Source: Asterella californica | Lineage: Eukaryota; Streptophyta; Marchantiopsida; Marchantiales; Aytoniaceae | Assembly: GCA_036924285.1 (NCBI GenBank) | Contig: JAYKYS010000009.1 | Location: 25,834,001 to 25,898,000, forward strand | Direction of reading: 5' to 3' | DNA length: 64,000 bases | Shown: positions 31,169 to 42,826 of the stretch, one piece after another | Numbering within the stretch: the first letter of the stretch is position 1 | Layout: every line of letters starts with the position of its first letter | Made by a program: the position numbers and the translations under genes | The notes under the pieces: model-generated | The model's database searches: none | The model's input: only the letters and a program-made list of their open reading frames with translations | What the model was told of the DNA's origin: nothing

Positions 31169-33245
31169 TAAATGACCAACCACCATAATCTCTAATATTC
31201 CAAAATGAGACTTAGTACCTGACAGAGTGAGGTGCACTTCCTCCAGATGTGTTAGAATTCGGCTCACGTCTCGAATATGATCTACAATAAACTTTCTACA
31301 ACCGTCAGAAGTCATAGTCTCGTCCTTGTCTTCCACCGGACAGCCTTTCATAAGAATATCATCTAGAAATGGGATAGTGAACTCAGATACAAATTCCCTT
31401 AACATCTTATGCATCGCGTTTTGCATATGTGCTACTAAGTTTGTCACCTACTGAGAAAGAGTACACATCCGCATCAATCCTAAAGGTGTGCATATGGTAG
31501 TCAAGTCTCTACTCTCCAGGGCAAGTTGAAACTGATCACAACCTGAAAACAGATCTCCGATAGAATAGACCAACCTCCCAGCAAACACCTCAGGTACCCT
31601 CATCAACCACATGTCCGGTCCCCACGTTTCGAATCGTGATGTTGTTGGCAGGATGCAAGTATTGGATAAAGCACAAAGTCCTTGACTTCTTAGACGTCGT
31701 GAACCATCGGCTAGAGTATGAAGCCATGGATGGCTCAAGAATATCCATCTGCATATTCTCCTTCAGTAGCTCAATGAGCTTTGGCAGCAAGGCACGAGGG
31801 ACTAGAATCAACTTCAAGTCCCAAGGTACATGAGGAATAGAAAAGATAACCATCGGAGCTATCACACTAGGATCCACACAACCAATCTCTTCAGCTGAGA
31901 AAGAAAGCGCTCTACCATGGCTGACAATCATCTGCTCAAAATTCTTCTTCTTTACTTCAGTCAAGAAACCACCCCCTCCTGTCTGGAGTTGTTCGAGTGT
32001 CTCCTGAGTAAACTGATGTCCTATTTGTGCAGGATTTCTAAGTACAAGCTCAGTGACTGCTGACTCCATCTGCTGCTATGAATCAATAAGTAATTGGATC
32101 ACCACTGGCTTCATCTTCCTCGCTATAGCTTTATATTTGGCGTGTACTTCTGCTTCGTAACGAGAGCCACACCAGCAGATTGCATCCTTCCATCCATTCT
32201 CTAGTCTCGGATAAGGACAATATCGCAAGTATGAGACAATCTCCTCATAGACTTCATGAGAATAGATGACGATCACCACCTTACCTCCCATCTGTTCCAT
32301 CATCTTGTCTACAACATCTAACCAACGAACAAAAGACTGTACATCGACAAATTCTTCGTACACCACGAGGAACCATTTCATCTTCCTTCAGAACTCCCAT
32401 ACAACGCATATCAGCTACATGTCTTTCCATCTGTCTTCTACTCTTTACAACAAATATTCTACTCGTGTAAACTCACTCCAGTCATCCAGACTCAGACTCA
32501 ACAAATCAGATCTCCAACTTGGTACCTCATATACACTATCAGAATCTTGAGCAGCCTCTTCATTAGCCCCTTGTGGTCCCTTAGGCTACTCAAGCGGGAT
32601 CATGATAGTCTTAGATCTTTCACTCTTTTCATCTCCTTACAAGAGCGGGTTCTGAAAACCCTTACTTCTGCAAATAGGAGAATCTGTCAAAATCTGTCCA
32701 TTTTTCGCTCGTGGTTTGTCCGGATAGTCAAATTGAACAGAACGTCTATCATTCGGACTACGGATCCTAGCATAGTGCGATCCGTCGTCCATCACCTTGG
32801 TCTCCATGCGCACGATAGTGATATAAGACTGACCAAGAATGATATGATACGAAGCAAAAGATTGCACAAAAAAGTGCTGATCTATTTTTGCATCACCTAT
32901 CTTCACCCTCACATTAGAACAGACGCCGTATAACTCACCCTTCTGATTGTTGGCAGCACGTAGCATTCAACCATGATGTAGTTCGATAGGTCAATGTCTT
33001 CTTTCGTATATCTCTCACGACATGATGTTGATTTCAGATTCATGATCAACTAAAGCAGCAATAGGCTCAGACAAACCCCCAAGACGTACCCGTGTACCAG
33101 TTGTAGCACGAGCCCAATGCCTCTTTCTGAAGTCACTGTCAACAGTTGGACTCTCCTCACCAGCTTCGTCATCACCAACCTCGATAATGTTGTTATCAGC
33201 AACCAACGCCTCCTGCTGGTATCTCTTGTCACCATAGAGACACAT
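31169..33245 (-). pseudogene. Ty3/gypsy fragment related to element A (protease to RT)
   Basis: From high to low: protease region with AALVDHESEINIMS (33,245-33,015), VLRAANNQKGELYG-like text (32,966-32,637), the linker (32,381-32,076), RT start (32,069-31,590) and RT with FLDD followed by ILMKG (31,447-31,118). It aligns throughout with element A 5,520-7,560. Both ends are abrupt: at 31,168 it meets copia gag and near 33,245 a plus-strand integrase tail. Multiple stops. No LTR is attached. Confidence 0.8.
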
Positions 33246-33734
33246 TGTGATATGTTACTGTTCGAGGAGGAGGTTATCGACCAATGATTCGCATGTTTCA
33301 TCCAGACGATTATATCTATCTACAGCAGATTGCACCTACGACACTAGATGTGACCACAGGATGCACTATTTTACGAGTGTGTGAGGTGTTACCTTCTGGA
33401 GTACTCATGTTAGAGGACCGTGATGGTGTTGTTTGCAAGGATCATGTGCGTAATTGCACGCCATGTCATCTTCTTAATATCGATGGTACCGTTGACCCAA
33501 GCTTAGCAGTTGTCCGTGCGGGCTTGAGGTGTATGTTGTGTGGGTCTGCTGGTGGAATAGCCCTTATGTTGGTGTGTGATGGTTGTTTGAGAGGTTAGGA
33601 CATGTCATGTTTGACTTCATTTCTCAGTTTCATTCTTATTGGACGGTGGGTTTGCCCTCGATGTATATATCAGAGATAGTCGATTAGATCTTTGCGTGAT
33701 ATGGATTGCAGACATGCGACTAACGATGGGGTGA
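33246..33734 (+). pseudogene. Integrase C-terminal module fused to a PHD-like zinc finger (gypsy remnant)
   Basis: Encodes a beta-barrel-like integrase tail (FHPDDYIYLQQ, ILRVCEVLPSGVLMLE, KDHVRNCTPCHLLN) followed by CMLCGSAGG, MLVCDGC and, after a stop, MSCL and WVCPRC. The Cys pattern C-x2-C...C-x2-C...C...C-x2-C fits a PHD finger, a chromatin reader. The usual Trp-His pair before the fifth Cys is TAG-Asp here, so the finger is dead in this copy. It sits directly before a purine tract (GATGGGGTGA) and an LTR, so it is the end of pol. Inference: the parent element's integrase used the finger for target choice. Confidence 0.65.
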
Positions 33735-34287
33735 TGTAACACCCGGCCTTCTGATCCTTACACCCATGAAGGTGTATATCACCTAGTTGAGATAGGGGAC
33801 TATCTGGAGTTGGAGAGACCTAATCGCTAGTTAGAGGACGATTGCGATACACGTGTGTATGTGTATGACATTGTCCATGTGTTATGGATATATGTGGTGT
33901 ATTTTTGACAGCGATGTATGTTGTATAGCGATGTGTATGCGCACGACAGCTGTCACGTCAGTTTGGTACCTCGGCTAGGTTGACCGAGTGCGGATTGGCT
34001 AATCTCGATAGGGCTGTTAGTGCCATTAGTGCCGTCAAGACGAGTTGTTGAGATAGCCCACTAGAGGTATACTTCGCAGGTAAGGCTTGGAGGCCTTAGT
34101 TCTTCGAGTTGAACCTTCAAGCTCCTTGCTATGGTGGATAGTCTTGTTGAGTGTAACATGGATTCTCTGCGAGCATAGAGTGGATTTGGTTTGACCGTTT
34201 TGAGTAAACATTGTTGTCGTGTTGACATTGTGGAATTTTTGGACCATGTGGACATGATAATTTCTCTGTTGAGATTATTGTGTTACA
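33735..34287 (+). repeat. LTR of the PHD-type gypsy remnant
   Basis: Starts TGTAACACCCGGCC after the purine tract and ends TGTGTTACA, so the termini are inverted repeats (TGTAAC/GTTACA). It has 553 bp. The TGTAACACCC start is common in chromodomain-type gypsy LTRs. Confidence 0.65.
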
Positions 34288-34288
34288 C

Positions 34289-34383
34289 TTGTGTATGTAT
34301 ATGACATCGTCCATATGTTATGTGTATGTGTGATGTACATCTGACATCGATGTATGTTGTATAGCGATGTTTATGCGCACCAC
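34289..34383 (+). repeat. Partial repeat of the preceding LTR
   Basis: The segment with GTATGTATATGACATCG to GTATAGCGATG-TTATGCGCAC repeats 33,852-33,950 of the LTR with scattered changes. It could be a piece of a second LTR left by unequal recombination. Confidence 0.6.
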
Positions 34384-37300
34384 AAATCAGATCATAAATT
34401 TCTTTCCTTCCTGGGAGAATTTTTATCCGATAGAGAACGCAATAAATTGTAGGTCACTTTAATAGCATTAGCTAATACAATAAGTGAGATGAGTTTCTAC
34501 ACCGGAGAGTATCTCACGAGGATGATTGCACGTTCCATATAGAGAACTTTTTGCTTTTTGTGGCGTTTTGCTTCCGCTGATCAAAAGCTCCAACTTTAAA
34601 ATATCAATACTGGAGAGAGATGACTTCTAGCCCTTCATATGGTATTAATAGGTATATTTTTTACAAGTGGTTTTCACCTGAACGTATGAACAAGAAAATC
34701 TTAGACTGCTAAATTTATCATGAATTAAGCAAGAGAGATTTTTGGAAGAGCCATGTTGCCAAGAGAGAATGAAACTGATAACCCTACAATCCGAGGAACA
34801 TGATAACACTGGACTTGCTTTTCTTCGGAACGAAAGTAAACCCTAAACCCTAAACCCTAAACCCTAAACCCCAGGTTTCACATGTTGCAGAATTCATTAT
34901 ACACGGTTTTGAATACGAGAACAAAGTTATTATTTCATAAACTAACAAAGATATCCTTCAAATTCTGGACACTGCTTCTTCGGCTCATTGCTTTTCTGTT
35001 TCAGTTCAGAGAGATCTAGAGAAGAAAGAGAAGAAACGCCTAATAAACTTGAATTTTTCAGCTACAAGGGTACTTCGAGTACCGGAAGCGAGCAGCAATA
35101 GTTTCTCGGAATGTAAAAGCACCATAAGCCTCTCCGGGATGGATAATCAAGAAGAAATCAGAAATGACCACCTGTAATTCTACTTACTTACGCATAAGGG
35201 GCCTCTGCACAAAATTTTGAGTCCTATGCTAGACCTGTAACAATGAACAAATTCCGAGCATTGTCCTACTTGTCAGGTCAAATGCATCCGCCTGTATCCA
35301 ACACTGAATGCAAGTAGGTGTCCAAGAGGTGCACTTCTGCGACCCTCAAAATCCTAATGTTCCCTTCACCGGAACTGTAAGCGATACGCATAGAAACCAG
35401 AAAGGTACCATATGTTGCACGCGTATACCCCATCAGTCTTCAGTGTTTAATTTTACGCAGCATTTGCTTCTTCGTCTGGGTCGATTGCTGAAGGGGAGGC
35501 TGAACCCAAAGGCTTGGGGTCCGACCCCGCTAATCAACCACCGAAGCTGTGGAGAACGAAGAACTGAACGAACCTGATCACAGACTCTGGCTTTGAAAGC
35601 GGCGTTGGCGGTTCCTGCTGGAATTGCGTCCCGTCCTTCCTACACAAGTCTGCACTTTGTTCCGAATCTGATGGGACGTCCCAAGAAAAAATGCGCAAGG
35701 TAATATTTCATCGTCTTAGCAGTAAGAACCAAGAAAGAAATTCGTTTTTCCCTCTTAGATACCGTCTCCGAAGTCCACTTGTGGGGCCTCTACTGTATTG
35801 CGGGCACATTGATCTTACACAAAATTGAGCAGCTAGAGAGCTTTTTTGACTGTTTGAACACAGTGTTTGACTCGAAAGAATAAACCTCTAACCTAATATT
35901 TTCAGATACGGGCACAAACATCTTATGACTCACGTTCACCGTCCTCTCTCAGGGCTTATCGACACAGGATTACCCTCTTATCAACAATTTCACAGCGTCC
36001 TGAATGGGCAAAGAGAAACCATTGAAGTACGAGCGCTTGAAGCCCTAATTCTGGGTTACAGTGCTTGACACTTGCTGATGAGTGAAATCCTTGTTCACCG
36101 CCGCTGTTCGTGTGCTCATGTACAGTACCAGGACAGTGGTCCTACCAAGGATTATGGGGTATCGATTTTCGATATGAAGCAAGCGTTCGAACTTGGAAGG
36201 AAGAGCTGCGAGGACCAGTGGTGTGTGTCAAAATCTTTCACATTCCCAACGCAGATTTCCGTCAAAGTTTCAGTGTCCAAGGATTTCCGAAAATTAGAGT
36301 TACGACTTCCGGTTCCTTTTTCTGAACTTCCACCTTTTGAAAATTTCTGAACTTCAACTTCCGGGTTCAGTCGAAATTTGTGACATCTTCCTACTGTAAA
36401 ACTTTAAATTTCTGAAATTCCCGAATTGAAATCTATTTAACTGGTAAGCAGTGGTGGTAACAAACAGTAACCACAGAACAACCGAGATACTGGAAAAAGC
36501 TACCCAAACGCTGGTTCAGACCTCCGATTTTAACTTCTCTCCTTCAGGTTAAAAGAAAAGATGGTAAAGTTCAGCAATTTCAAACGGAGAGTTTATAACA
36601 TGATACAGAGTAAAATCATTAGTAGTTCATTCTGCAACAAGTTCAATGAGTGAGTGAATTCAGTGAACGCCAAAGGTGTCTACGAACCTGTTTGACAGAA
36701 GTGCGTTGTCCAGGAACCAATTATGGGCCATCACGTAGTATTAGGGAAGTCTCATGGCGCTGGGGTCCTTCGACCAGGCAAGATCTAATAAGCCTTTAGT
36801 TCTCAGAAGGTACAAGAACAGGTGGGCTCACTAAGCGTCGTTTAAAATCAGCGTTCTCCAGTTTGCATAATTCCTAAATACTGGCGTTTGTCCGAGAAAT
36901 TCTCTTTGAAGGTGATAGACAATATTAGTGTTATGCTTTGGAGGGCAGATTTCCAATTCTTTTGTTGTCTTCTATTTCGGAACAAGAAATAACTTAAATC
37001 ACCGATTGTTGAAGATCTAGCGGCTGGTCTCTTGCATTTCTCTCAGAGCCTGCCTTGGACCAGTTTCAGATCTCTCACATTTGAGCTGTAACAGGTCTCT
37101 ATGTGTGTCATCAGCTGAATGTGGAACCCTTCAAGTGCTAACCCAGGCTATCTTGCGGGTGAAGATTTCAGGCTTGGGGAAGTTGGGGTGTCTCATCAAG
37201 GACGTTGAAGGAACTGTACGTGGTAAAGGACTAGGATCTTGAGTATGTTATGTTGGAGGTGGCAACCGTCAAAACCTGCGAGATACATTGTAAGAGTTGC

Positions 37301-37521
37301 CTTCTGGCTGGCACCTAATACCAGTCGAGAGGTTGTGGATCCTGCATCCTATTCTCTATTAATGAGGGACTCTGGGCCACCCGGAGCCCCTTGTAGTCAT
37401 ACCGGGGGCTGAAGCTAAACTTCATCGAGGGGCGTTCTTCCTATAGTACAGCAAGCGTAAAGGAGTGGCCTGTTGTCGAACGACTTGATCAAGAGATAGG
37501 TGAAGTCAGAGCTGTAGAGAC
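34384..37521. other. Intergenic, no gene recognised
   Basis: About 3.1 kb without a supported gene. Small frames (for example 35,308-35,577 and 36,072-36,350 plus) have no recognisable motif and no relative in the window. The only feature is the telomere-like tract. The last few hundred bases must hold the promoter and leader of the C2 gene, but I see no clear TATA box. Confidence 0.5.
34838..34872 (+). repeat. Short interstitial telomere-type repeat
   Basis: About 4.7 perfect units of CCCTAAA. This is the plant (Arabidopsis-type) telomere repeat. It is far too short to be a chromosome end and lies within ordinary intergenic DNA. Similar short tracts (telo boxes) occur near plant genes, or can mark repaired breaks. 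Confidence 0.85.
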
Positions 37522-38580
37522 ATGGGTGACTCTTCTTTTCTGAATGTAACGTTGCTGTCTGCACAGGGTTTGAAAGATGTCTGCACTTTCGGTAAAATGA
37601 GCCCTTATGCAAAGGCTTGGATAGATCCGTCCATGAAGCAACGCACTCCAGTGGCTTCTAATGCAGGATGCACACCTGTCTGGGGCCACAAAATATCTTT
37701 GCCACTCCCCGAGAACGCTTTAGAGGACATAAACCTAAGGCTCTTCATTCAGGTCATGAGCCAGGGCACTGCCACCGACACTGTTGTGGGTAGTGCCACC
37801 ATACTCTTAGGTGATATCATTCGTACAACCACCCCCAACGGCATGGAGTTCATGGCCGTCCAGTTACAAAGACCATCTGGTCGAGTGCAAGGATTGGTAA
37901 ATTTCTCTGTAGAGATTGCTGACCAGTCTGTGAAATATCAGGAACCTTCTACACCATCCTCATCGAACTCCACGGAGTTAGAAAATCCTCGTGACAAGAC
38001 TCTAGGAAGTAACGTCAGGCTTCCCCCCGATACCGATGCCGTGGCCAAGGGCCCTTCAGCAGGAAGTTCTCCTGTTACTACTGCTCGAGGAAGGCTGTTG
38101 AGCGGAAAAGAGCCTCTTGCGGCTCCAGACGCACTTGGCTCGGGGCACAGTTCAGTTTCCTTGCCTGAATCTGAACGGTGTTCACAACAGATCGTAGAGG
38201 TATCCAGTTCGATCGCGGTAGATCCTCTCGGTCCGAGCAAACGCGGCAACAGCATCGGTTCATCGCCATTTAGTCCACCAATCCCTGCTTCGAGAGGAAA
38301 AGCAGGGAACGTAGCTCCCGATGCACTTGACAGATCCGCCCAGAGGCCGCTCGGTAACGCCACTAATTCTGTAGATTCTCCTGCCGATGCTGCAAGAGGT
38401 GAGGGAACAAGCGACACTGCCACACCAAGTTTTGCTCATACTATGTTTGGGGGTTTACTGGGTACCTTACTCATGGGAGAAGCTATTTCCGACAGTAAAG
38501 GAAGCGTCGAGCATGGAGGGGACTACGGACACGACAGTTCAGACCCAGGAGGCAATCCAAGTGGAGTTCCCCATGCTTGA
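37522..38580 (+). CDS. Plant small C2-domain protein (SRC2-like)
   Basis: A single uninterrupted 352-codon frame beginning MGDSSFLNV. Residues about 5-115 form a C2 domain: LNVTLLSAQGLKDV, FGKMSPYAKAWID, a TPVWGHKISLPLPE strand and TVVGSATILLGDII. Plant SRC2-type proteins have the same order and bind membranes or lipids, often with calcium. One position that is usually Asp (FGKMDVY in relatives) is Ser here, so calcium binding may be weakened; the Asp in LKDV and WIDP remain. Residues about 117-300 are Ser/Pro/Gly/Ala-rich and look disordered, with an APDAL phrase occurring twice. Near the C-terminus is a short hydrophobic stretch, FGGLLGTLLMG, which also occurs in some family members. No intron is needed. 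It is the only intact host-type gene I see. Confidence 0.8.
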   Translation: MGDSSFLNVTLLSAQGLKDVCTFGKMSPYAKAWIDPSMKQRTPVASNAGCTPVWGHKISLPLPENALEDINLRLFIQVMSQGTATDTVVGSATILLGDIIRTTTPNGMEFMAVQLQRPSGRVQGLVNFSVEIADQSVKYQEPSTPSSSNSTELENPRDKTLGSNVRLPPDTDAVAKGPSAGSSPVTTARGRLLSGKEPLAAPDALGSGHSSVSLPESERCSQQIVEVSSSIAVDPLGPSKRGNSIGSSPFSPPIPASRGKAGNVAPDALDRSAQRPLGNATNSVDSPADAARGEGTSDTATPSFAHTMFGGLLGTLLMGEAISDSKGSVEHGGDYGHDSSDPGGNPSGVPHA

Positions 38581-39053
38581 AACATAAGTGCGGTTGCTGT
38601 TCCAAAAGTTCCATGTCAACTGATCTAAAACTGCTAAAACTGATCTAAAACTGACCCTAAACTGCTTCATTTGTGACAATGCAACGAACCTTCTGAAATT
38701 CGAACTCAATGGGCCCTGAGCTAAGGTTTCCCTTGAGATGGTACAGCGAGAAAATGTTCCACCAACACATACATAGACATCATCTCGGAGAAATCCCGAG
38801 GCAAAGCGCAATATACCGCACATGACAACATTCGTCTCGTGTGCTGATTTGCTTCACACATGAAATGCACATGGTGTTCTCAAAAGCTTCATTTAGTACG
38901 GAACAACCTTGAAAGTTGAAACGTCAGAAGGGTCTTGTATAGTGGCCATTTCTGTGCTGTACCTAGGCCAGAATTTCAGGCGCGATGCGGAAACCTGCCA
39001 ATCTCGTAGGTTGGCAAGGCTTTCTTAAAAATCAAATCCATGATACAGTCACA

Positions 39054-39104
39054 CCTTTGGTCACCACCAAATCACAACCAGGTGTGATTTGGTTATACCA
39101 AAGG
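39054..39104. repeat. Imperfect hairpin with nested palindromes
   Basis: CCTTTGGT pairs with ACCAAAGG, and inside it ACCAAATCACA pairs with TGTGATTTGGT. The stem is about 20 bp in two parts. It lies about 470 bases after the C2 gene stop. No role can be given. Confidence 0.6.
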
Positions 39105-40829
39105 AATAGTTAAATGCATATCCATAAGTCAATACAAATTTCGTACGGAAACATGTCATCATGTCAGTTTCGCGGCACTTCATACTTACTTATAAACTAG
39201 TAATGTTTTCAAGATCGTAATTGTTTTACTAGGCAAATTTAACTCATTTTGTAAAAGATGGAACCTACTTGTTCTGTTTTCAAGGCTTTCACGGAGTATA
39301 GAAAAACTGAGTACCAAAACGACATTCAAGTTCAAAGTGAGATTGTTGTCTCCCTTGAAGCTACTTCTTTCAGTCAAACGAGGAGAAATATTTCCCTATA
39401 ATTATTTCTCAAAGAGAAGACACATGTTCTTTGTGATAGGATGTCACGTTGGGAGTATTCCACCTTAAGAATAAGAATACTTATTATGATATTCCACTTT
39501 TGCACCTACAAGCATAATTTTTTGCTGTGCAGTGTATAGCTATACGTGGATTGTGAAAATTCGACAAGGAAAAATGAAATTTCTTCTCATGTAGCGAAAC
39601 AGACAAATGGAGTCATGATGAAAACCTAAAAGTGAAAAGAAGTAACAATAACGGAAGAATAAAGTAGTTGTGAAAACCAAAAAGAAAAGGAAAAGAGATA
39701 ATCCGGAATATCGCTAACGCATAGCCCCGTAATTCTATTACAAGCGGAGCTACTTGTTTTATCTCTTATTTATCAGTCATGAGGCAAAGGTTTCTCCTCA
39801 GTTTCCTTAATATTTGATTCATGATCTATGCATAGATCTATATCGATGGATGAATATTCCGATGATTGTCAAAGATGAGACTTTTTTGTTTTTTTGTTTT
39901 TCTACCACTTTTAATGCAGGAGAGGTATGCAAGTTCTAACTTGATCTTGTCAGAATCACTTACAAGACTCGTAAAGGTTTGTCATGTGGTGGCTCATTTG
40001 TGATGCATGATACTTACATTTACCTGCTACTCATGTGCCATGTGGAGGTTCCAAGCACCACCTTTGATTCTTTTCTCATATAAGTTTTCTTTAGAGTAGT
40101 ACATTTTGCTCACTTTGCAGCTTGTAGACTATGAAGTTATCAAATTTTATTCCGCATTTTATGAAGTAAGACTGTTCAAAATCTATCTCATGGCATTCTT
40201 CTCCAAAATATTTCACCTTTGATCTCCTCGTATGCGTCTTCTTTATTGTAGCAAGAAGACCAAACAATAGTGATAACTAGTATTGTATTTTGATCTTGCA
40301 AGCCGTTACAATGTAATTGCAGCATAATTTCACTCGATGTGATGAAATTTGATGCAAAATACATGTGTCAACTTGGTTAAAATCAAGGTTTACACAATCT
40401 AATATTTCCATGAAATTTAGCTTCATTATAAACCTTAATTAGAGTTCTGTAACTTTGCTATGAGTTTTAAGTACGTCAATTATGCATTTAAGAGTGCTTT
40501 TAAAAAATTCACTTCCAGAATAAACTGAATAAACTTTTATCTGAAAAGTCAAGAACTAAGTTATAATTAAAGATCATTTATTTTCTATAACTAACTACTA
40601 ATACATAAAAATTACTAAAAATAGAATAAAGTTATAACAATTTGGTTAAGACTAAATCAAATTTTATATTTACAAATCAAAAGAGAGAAATTCATATCTT
40701 TTTTATTCAAAGCATATATTTATTTATTGTGAGATAAGTGGATTTCTAAGTTTATTTGCTCTATAATTCAACTAAAAATAAGTAAAGAATACTTACTAGA
40801 TAATGCACAACATTTGAGTATCATTTTTA

Positions 40830-40884
40830 CATAATATATGTATATAGTATATTTTCATATTATATATATATATATGTATATAAC
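40830..40884. repeat. TA-dinucleotide microsatellite
   Basis: A run dominated by TA repeats, including about ten uninterrupted TA units from 40,859, in an AT-rich setting. Confidence 0.8.
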
Positions 40885-42230
40885 TGGTATTTATCTAAAT
40901 TTAAAGTATTCACTATCTCTCTATTATTAAACTACATATAACTTATAAAGATTTGAAAATATCAATTTTTGTTTTTTGTTTTTTTGTTATTATTATTATA
41001 AATATAAAGATCAGATTATAACAAAAAAATAACATATATAAAGAGAAACACCAAGAAACAGACAGAGCAACAACAGCTCTACAAATTACTTTGAGCTGAA
41101 GATAGAAAAAGGGATATTAGGTCTCCCAAATTTGATCGTTAAGTATTTGAAAGAACTCTCTGGGGTTCCTTCTTGTTCCTTAGAACTTACTCTTGAAACT
41201 GAACTCTTCCTTGGGATCTCATCCCTGCTCTCCAAAGACTAGAGGCGGAGGAAACTAATAACATTATCACTTGAAAAATAATTCTCTTCAGAGGTTATCA
41301 CAAATCCACTCTGAAATATTAATCTCGTCGAGAAGTTCCCAACCCCTTGAAAGTATAGTTCCCCGTCGGTAACCTCCTTTAATGTGGATCCTCTTAATAG
41401 AAAGGAGTTAATGGATTTTCTGAAGAGGAGTACCCTTCAAAATTCTCTTGGCAGCCTCCCTATAGTAGTGTGTTTGTTTATTAGGATAAGACGATTCTCC
41501 TTCTGTAAAAAGTATTATTGTGCCTTATGCGAGTAAATATGAATCGAACTTATGGCTACTCAGTTTTGAAAAAGACCACCTTCTGATGCCTCGGCAACTA
41601 GATCCACTCATTTCTTCTATTTGATAATCCCTTGATGGTTTACTCGCTCTCGAATTTCAAAAGCATTTGAAGGGAACAGTACTACCTCGAGAGTGTTGAA
41701 GCTGTAGCCATATTCGCAAGTAGATTCTCAATCATAGGATCCTCCACGATCCTTCAGAAGTACCCTCGCTCTCTTTATCTTGACTATTTTCCGATCAAAC
41801 ACATGCCTTTTCCTTCGGTTTCCTATCGCTCTTCCACTTTGATACTCGCCGTGATTAAAATTCTGATAAATAAAAAATGATACATCCGTAGAGAATTTTC
41901 AGACTACGAGCTGCATGAGGCCTTCTCTCTGTTTCACAACCATCTAATCGCATCTCAATTAGTCGTCCTATAACCAGCTCCAGAATGTTTGCCCCCACCT
42001 CCCTCAAGTCAATTCCTCGATCAGAGCCCCTTATCGTCTTTTGTGCGCCTTCAAGAAATCGCTTGAACGCTGAATCAACAATCTCAGTTACTTCCAGTCT
42101 AGTTTGTCAAGAACACCGTAGCTTCCAAACAATAACAAAAAACGGCAGAAGCTGAAGAGTAGCTTATGAATAGTGACTGAGGAGTGACTGATGGGCTCCA
42201 GTAGTTCGATGTCCGATCATCTTCCTATTA

Positions 42231-42535
42231 GGAGGTTTCAAACATAGGTCCATGGGGAGTCACGACCTTGTCCGTAATAGTTCGGGACAGACTCGACGGT
42301 TTAGTCCGACGAACATCTGTCGAAAGTGCTCGTCATATGATCAGGGATTGAGTCGTTTAGTCCATGGCCGTGATTAATTAGTTCATTTAAGACACAGATG
42401 AAAGTTCTGTCAACGTACTTCACGAACTCATGTAATCATGTCTGTCACCAGTCCGTTTGACATCCGTTGACGATCACTATAGACCTTATCGCAGAGTCCG
42501 TACGTATATGACGGACCGCTATGTTTGAAACCCCC
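42231..42535. mobile_element. Small terminal-inverted-repeat element (MITE-like)
   Basis: The 17-bp ends GGAGGTTTCAAACATAG and CTATGTTTGAAACCCCC match as inverted repeats at 16 of 17 positions, 305 bp apart. TA flanks both ends (42,229-42,230 and 42,536-42,537), which fits a 2-bp target duplication; a degenerate TTA is also possible. The interior has no coding capacity. The superfamily is not certain. Confidence 0.6.
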
Positions 42536-42826
42536 TATTGCCACCTAGTCATCCGTAGGTTATGGTGGAGAGGCCATGCTTATACTCCAGTAGTTACAGC
42601 CTTCGAACTGACGATAGCAATTGTGGTGGGTGGAACCCTCTACTGGAGAGGTGAGAGACAGTAAATCAGAAGTAATAGGGGGTGTCAAAGTTCAAAGGAA
42701 ATATTCTTCAACGACGTAGAAGTAATTGGCCATAAAATTATCACATGTAACTTTGTATATAACCTCGATCATTCTGGATCGCGCTTGTGACTGGACATCA
42801 TGATTTTATCATTTATTATTTTTCAG

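Larger units (their letters stand above)
38581..42230. other. AT-rich intergenic DNA, no gene recognised
   Basis: The first 500 bases are the likely 3' flank of the C2 gene. The rest becomes strongly AT-rich, especially 40,300-41,050. No open frame over about 65 codons with a recognisable motif occurs on either strand. A small imperfect hairpin and an AT-dinucleotide tract are listed separately. Confidence 0.5.

Noticed and set aside
34838..34872. Chromosome end
   Set aside because: Only about five telomere units, with 30 kb of ordinary sequence on both sides.
38581..42230. Centromere-like or satellite AT-rich DNA
   Set aside because: AT-rich but without any tandem monomer beyond a short TA run.
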